DNA from: Alsobacter sp045348435
GTDB lineage: Bacteria > Pseudomonadota > Alphaproteobacteria > Rhizobiales > Beijerinckiaceae
Reading direction: 5' to 3'
DNA: 64,000 nucleotides
Assembly (NCBI RefSeq): GCF_045348435.1
Contig: NZ_CP157484.1
Coordinates: 2,852,001 to 2,916,000, forward strand
In this document: piece by piece, positions 63,925-64,000 of the stretch
How positions within the stretch are numbered: position 1 is the stretch's first letter
Layout of the letters: the number at the start of each line of letters is the position of its first letter
The notes under the pieces: model-generated
What the model saw: the letters and a program-made list of their open reading frames with translations, nothing else
What the model was told of the DNA's origin: nothing
Database searches by the model: none
Made by a program: the position numbers and the translations under genes

Positions 63925-64000
63925 ATGACACGACCCGCGCTCGTCTGGTTCCGCGAGGACCTCCGGCTCTCCGACAACCCGGCCCTGACCGCAGCCCGCG
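63925..64000 (+). CDS. Deoxyribodipyrimidine photolyase, N-terminal part (runs off the window)
   Basis: The first 25 codons read MTRPALVWFREDLRLSDNPA and continue LTAAR. WFR-DLR-DNPAL is the opening of the cryptochrome/photolyase family antenna domain. The ATG at 63925 is preferred; an in-frame ATG at 63913 lies directly on the GGGAG sequence. Photolyases use blue light and FAD to split pyrimidine dimers. Whether it is a CPD or (6-4) enzyme cannot be told from this part. Confidence 0.8.
   Translation, partial: MTRPALVWFREDLRLSDNPALTAAR

Overview
The window is GC-rich, densely packed chromosomal DNA from an alphaproteobacterium, most likely a member of the Hyphomicrobiales (Rhizobiales). The gene orders support this: rne–amiC–mrcA–prfB, tolC–popZ–valS, sufS2–sufB–sufC–sufD–sufS–sufT–sufA, and an M48 protease followed by dsbA, accB, accC and aat. 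So do the regulatory sites: an Irr-type iron box in front of the suf operon, two sigma-EcfG-type promoters, and an mmgR-like small RNA with its UUUCCUCCCU core. I see no insertion sequence, prophage, integrase, CRISPR array or plasmid function. The content is mostly core genome, and no base-composition island is obvious by eye.

Layout. 1-6.7 kb: a GH15 glucoamylase-like gene cut by the window edge, an orphan NitT/TauT-type solute-binding protein, a four-gene spermidine/putrescine-type ABC importer with a palindromic operator candidate, and an alpha/beta hydrolase. 6.7-9.6 kb: a DEAD-box RNA helicase (RhlE type) and a GGDEF diguanylate cyclase. 9.6-17.2 kb: a complete SUF iron-sulfur cluster operon on the minus strand with a TfoX-like gene at its end. 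17.2-25.2 kb: a COG2945 hydrolase, a decayed HigA antitoxin fragment, tyrS, a large AsmA/DUF3971 protein, a 1-Cys Bcp peroxiredoxin and an M23 peptidase. 25.2-34.1 kb: prfB with its programmed +1 frameshift, PBP1A, amidase AmiC and RNase E behind a long leader. 34.1-40.8 kb: an aminotransferase, M48 protease, DsbA-family oxidoreductase, accB, accC, aat and tRNA-Lys. 41-43.4 kb: a second, very similar PBP1A.

43.4-51.7 kb is the signalling and stress section. It holds a single-domain response regulator coupled to a PilZ protein, a small hypothetical, the mmgR-like sRNA, dps with a sigma-EcfG promoter, and an HNH-like protein. It ends in a minus-strand cluster of a three-PAS histidine kinase, a receiver, a receiver-HisKA_2 kinase and a PAS-HisKA_2 protein whose ATPase domain has lost its catalytic motifs. 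A second sigma-EcfG-type promoter lies in front of the three-PAS kinase, so dps and this phosphorelay cluster probably share general-stress control. This is the part most likely to repay further work.

51.7-57.1 kb: an oligopeptide ABC importer (fused ATPases, OppC, OppB, OppA) whose OppA ribosome-binding site lies in one arm of an inverted repeat. 57.4-64 kb: valS, popZ-like DUF2497, tolC, a protein-L-isoaspartate methyltransferase-family gene, tRNA-Cys, tRNA-Asn and the start of a photolyase gene.

All calls come from reading the sequence and from knowledge of the families; no database search was run. Start codons were set from ribosome-binding sites, overlap with neighbours and family N-termini. 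Uncertain starts are marked.
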